Shown: positions 60,001-64,000 of the stretch, one piece after another
Layout of the letters: each line of letters opens with the position of its first letter
Numbering within the stretch: position 1 is the first letter of the stretch
Origin: Metellina segmentata
Taxonomy: Eukaryota; Arthropoda; Arachnida; Araneae; Tetragnathidae
Assembly: GCA_947359465.1 (NCBI GenBank)
Contig: OX375877.1
Span: 74,784,698-74,848,697, forward strand
Direction of reading: 5' to 3'
Length of the DNA: 64,000 bases
Notes under the pieces: generated by a model
Seen by the model: the letters and a program-made list of their open reading frames with translations, nothing else
Databases searched by the model: none
Told to the model about the DNA's origin: nothing
Made by a program: the position numbers and the translations under genes

Positions 60001-62150
60001 TTCACCCACCCCTCTCGCACACCTCACTCACACATTCAATCCATTTCTATTAGAAATTACAAATCCTGAGAACTTGGACGTGGTTGATTTGAAATTGCAA
60101 TGCTACGGTCCAGTGTCGCTCGGAATGTGTAACTTCTATTGGAATATATTTCACCCACCCCTCTCGCACCCCTAACACACACATTCCATTCATTTCTATT
60201 AGAAATTACAAATCCTGAGAACTTGGACGTGGTAGATTTGAAATTGCAATGCTAAGGTCCAGTGTCGCTCGGAATGTGTAACTTCTATTGGAATATATTT
60301 CACCCATCCCTCTTGCACACCTAACACACACATTCCATTCATTTCTATTAGAAATTACAAATCATGAGAACTTGGACGTGGTAGCTTTGAAATTGCAATG
60401 CTACGGTCCAGTGTCGCTCAGAATGTGTAACTTCTATTAGAATATATTTCACCCACCCCTCTCGCACACCTAACACACACATTCCATTCATTTCTATTAG
60501 AAATTACAAATCCTGAGAACTTGGACGTGGTAGCTTTGAAATTGCAATGCTACGGTCCAGTGTCGCTCGGAATGTGTAACTTCTATTGGAATATATTTCA
60601 CCCACCCCTCTCGCACACCTAACACACACATTCCATCCATTTCTATTAGAAATTACAAATCCTGAGAACTTGGACGTGGTAGCTTTGAAATTGCAATGCT
60701 ACGGTCCAGTGTCGCTCGGAATGTGTAACTTCTATTGGAATATATTTCACCCACCCCGCTCGCACACCCAACACACACATTCCATTCATTTCTATTAGAA
60801 ATTACAAATCCTGAGAACTTGGACGTGGTTGATTTGAAATTGCAATGCTACTGTCCAGTGTCGCTCGGAATGTGTAACTTCTATTGGAATATATTTCACC
60901 CACCGCTCTCGCACACCTCACTCACACATTCAATCCATTTCTATTAGAAATTACAAATCCTGAGAACTTGGACGTGGTAGCTTTGAAATTGCAATGCTAC
61001 GGTCCAGTGTCGCTCGGAATGTGTAACTTCTATTGGAATATATTTCACCCACCCCTCTCGCACCCCTAACACACACATTCCATTCATTTCTATTAGAAAT
61101 TACAAATCCTGAGAACTTGGACGTGGTAGATTTGAAATTGCAATGCTAAGGTCCAGTGTCGCTCGGAATGTGTAACTTCTATTGGAATATATTTCACCCA
61201 TCCCTCTTGCACACCTAACACACACATTCCATTCATTTCTATTAGAAATTACAAATCATGAGAACTTGGACGTGGTAGCTTTGAAATTGCAATGCTACGG
61301 TCCAGTGTCGCTCAGAATGTGTAACTTCTATTAGAATATATTTCACCCACCCTTCTCGCACACCTAACACACACATTCCATTCATTTCTATTAGAAATTA
61401 CAAATCCTGAGAACTTGGACGTGGTAGCTTTGAAATTGCAATGCTACGGTCCAGTGTCGCTCGGAATGTGTAACTTCTATTGGAATATATTTCGCCCACC
61501 CCTCTCGCACACCTAACACACACATTCCATTCATTTCTATTAGAAATTACAAATCCTGAGAACTTGGACGTGGTTGATTTGAAATTGCAATGCTACGGTC
61601 CAGTGTCGCTCGGAATGTGTAACTTCTATTGGAATATATTTCACCCACCCCTCTCGCACACCTCACTCACACATTCAATCCATTTCTATTAGAAATTACA
61701 AATCCTGAGAACTTGGACGGGGTAGCTTTGAAATTGCAATGCTACGGTCCAGTGTCGCTCGGAATGTGTAACTTCTATTGGAATATATTTCACCCACCCC
61801 TCTCGCACCCCTAACACACACATTCCATTCATTTCTATTAGAAATTACAAATCCTGAGAACTTGGACGTGGTAGATTTGAAATTGCAATGCTAAGGTCCA
61901 GTGTCGCTCGGAATGTGTAACTTCTATTGGAATATATTTCACCCATCCCTCTTGCACACCTAACACACACATTCCATTCATTTCTATTAGAAATTACAAA
62001 TCATGAGAACTTGGACGTGGTAGCTTTGAAATTGCAATGCTACGGTCCAGTGTCGCTCAGAATGTGTAACTTCTATTAGAATATATTTCACCCACCCCTC
62101 TCGCACACCTAACACACACATTCCATTCATTTCTATTAGAAATTACAAAT
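57050..62150. repeat. higher-order repeat: 17-mer (2,533 bp) tandem duplication
   Basis: GCTACTGTCC recurs at about 58314 and 60847, GCAATGATACGG at about 57415 and 59948, and the CACCGCTCTCG and TTCGCCCACC monomers at the same 2,533-bp offset. A partial third repetition with a different spacing follows to the right. Confidence 0.8.
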
Positions 62151-64000
62151 CCTGAGAACTTGGACGTGGTAGCTTTGAAATTGCAATGCTACGGTCCAGT
62201 GTCGCTCGGAATGTGTAACTTCTATTGGAATATATTTCACCCACCCCTCTCGCACACCTAACACACACATTCCATCCATTTCTATTAGAAATTACAAATC
62301 CTGAGAACTTGGACGTGGTAGCTTTGAAATTGCAATGCTACGGTCCAGTGTCGCTCGGAATGTGTAACTTCTATTGGAATATATTTCACCCACCCCGCTC
62401 GCACACCCAACACACACATTCCATTCATTTCTATTAGAAATTACAAATCCTGAGAACTTGGACGTGGTAGCTTTGAAATTGCAATGCTACCGTCCAGTGT
62501 CGCTCGGAATGTGTAACTTCTATTGGAATATATTTCACCCACCGCTCTCGCACACCTCACTCACACATTCAATCCATTTCTATTAGAAATTACAAATCCT
62601 GAGAACTTGGACGTGGTAGCTTTGAAATTGCAATGCTACGGTCCAGTGTCGCTCGGAATGTGTAACTTCTATTGAAATATATTTCACCCACCCCTCTCGC
62701 ACCCCTAACACACACATTCCATTCATTTCTATTAGAAATTACAAATCCTGAGAACTTGGACGTGGTAGATTTGAAATTGCAATGCTAAGGTCCAGTGTCG
62801 CTCGGAATGTGTAACTTCTATTGGAATATATTTCACCCATCCCTCTTGCACACCTAACACACACATTCCATTCATTTCTATTAGAAATTACAAATCATGA
62901 GAACTTGGACGTGGTAGCTTTGAAATTGCAATGCTACGGTCCAGTGTCGCTCAGAATGTGTAACTTCTATTAGAATATATTTCACCCACCCTTCTCGCAC
63001 ACCTAACACACACATTCCATTCATTTCTATTAGAAATTACAAATCCTGAGAACTTGGACGTGGTAGCTTTGAAATTGCAATGCTACGGTCCAGTGTCGCT
63101 CGGAATGTGTAACTTCTATTGGAATATATTTCGCCCACCCCTCTCGAACACCTAACACACACATTCCATTCATTTCTATTAGAAATTACAAATCCTGAGA
63201 ACTTGGACGTGGTAGCTTTGAAATTGCAATGCTACGGTCCAGTGTCGCTCGGAATGTGTAACTTCTATTGGAATATATTTCACCCACCCCTCTCGCACAC
63301 CTAACACACACATTCCATCCATTTCTATTAGAAATTACAAATCCTGAGAACTTGGACGTGGTAGCTTTGAAATTGCAATGCTACGGTCCAGTGTCGCTCG
63401 GAATGTGTAACTTCTATTGGAATATATTTCACCCATCCCTCTCGCACACCTAACACACACATTCCATTCATTTCTATTAGAAATTACAAATCCTGAGAAC
63501 TTGGACGTGGTAGCTTTGAAATTGCAATGCTACGGTCCAGTGTCGCTCGGAATGTGTAACTTCTATTGGAATATATTTCACCCACCCCTCTCGCACACCT
63601 AACACACACATTCCATTCATTTCTATTAGAAATTACAAATCCTGAGAACTTGGACGTGGTAGTTTTGAAATTGCAATGCTAAGGTCCAGTGTCGCTCGGA
63701 ATGTGTAACTTCTATTGGAATATATTTCACCCATCCCTCTTGCACACCTAACACACACATTCCATTCATTTCTATTAGAAATTACAAATCATGAGAACTT
63801 GGACGTGGTAGCTTTGAAATTGCAATGCTACGGTCCAGTGTCGCTCAGAATGTGTAACTTCTATTAGAATATATTTCACCCACCCCTCTCGCACACCTAA
63901 CACACACATTCCATCCATTTCTATTAGAAATTACAAATCCTGAGAACTTGGACGTGGTAGCTTTGAAATTGCAATGCTACGGTCCAGTGTCGCTCGGAAT

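Larger units (their letters stand above)
33805..64000. repeat. 149-bp satellite array, about 202 monomers, continues past the window
   Basis: Head-to-tail monomers follow a strict 149-bp period; the landmark TTGGAATATATTTC (or variant) occurs at 33915 plus whole multiples of 149 up to 63864. Landmarks in each unit are CCTGAGAACTTGGACGTGG, the palindrome ATTGCAAT, GGTCCAGTGTCGCTCGGAAT and a CA-rich segment. Variants differ at a few diagnostic positions: CTCACTCAC/CTAACACAC/CCAACACAC; TTGGAAT/TTGGAGT/TTAAAAT/TTAGAAT; GTAGCTTTG/GTTGATTTG/GTAGATTTG; GCTACGG/GCTCCGG/GCTAAGG. The period is not a multiple of three, and the 61-70-codon open frames that recur in it start at TTG and shift from unit to unit, so it is not a gene. 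The array starts within CACACATACAATCC at about 33805. Confidence 0.97.

Noticed and set aside
33915..63602. Dozens of 61-70-codon open frames repeated along the satellite
   Set aside because: They begin at TTG, not ATG; the 149-bp period shifts the frame in every unit; many units have a stop (TTAAAATAT variant). They are a by-product of a homogeneous satellite.
33805..64000. CRISPR-like regular repeat array
   Set aside because: There are no unique spacers: the whole 149-bp unit repeats, and the setting is a eukaryotic genome.

Overview
This is a eukaryotic, AT-rich, repeat-dominated window from an animal nuclear genome, with no intact host protein-coding gene that I can recognise. The mixture of elements (Tc1/mariner DD34E, SCAND3/ZBED-like hAT, a second divergent hAT-like element, Phantom-type Mutator fragment, pogo/Tigger-like MITE, Helitrons, a LINE 3' end, tRNA-derived SINEs and an LTR retrotransposon) suggests an arthropod, most likely a spider or other chelicerate. 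That placement is inference from transposon protein flavour, not from a marker gene.

Layout. From 1 to 28.9 kb the DNA is a graveyard of small elements. One tRNA-derived SINE family (about 300 bp) occurs at least thirteen times in both orientations; one 5'-truncated copy still has a perfect 17-bp target-site duplication (26199-26215 / 26348-26364). Nested insertions can be dated relative to each other: a 721-bp fold-back element with a TTAA duplication sits inside a SINE (784-1512); a 649-bp Helitron sits between A and T inside a hAT transposase (4844-5492 in 4334-6514); a divergent hAT-like element with an 8-bp duplication sits inside a Tc1 element (15341-18235 in 14821-18281). A diverged duplicated block with conserved exon-like segments and splice signals lies at 11.0-12.5 kb and 23.7-27.5 kb.

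From 28.9 to 33.8 kb there is a decayed LTR retrotransposon on the minus strand. Its reverse transcriptase looks Ty3/gypsy-like, but the domains run Gag, protease, integrase, reverse transcriptase, RNase H. That is the Ty1/copia order, as described for Gmr1-type elements. Its 5' LTR is missing, and the internal region abuts satellite DNA.

From about 33.8 kb to the end of the window is a single satellite array of exactly 149-bp monomers, about 202 copies, with no net length change between 33915 and 63864. It carries several scales of higher-order repeat: 5/6-mer, 12-mer, 27-mer, 14-mer and 17-mer blocks along the array. The array continues past the window edge and could belong to pericentromeric, centromeric or other heterochromatin. 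Nothing here looks like a functioning multi-gene pathway; the interest lies in element architecture, nested insertions and satellite evolution.
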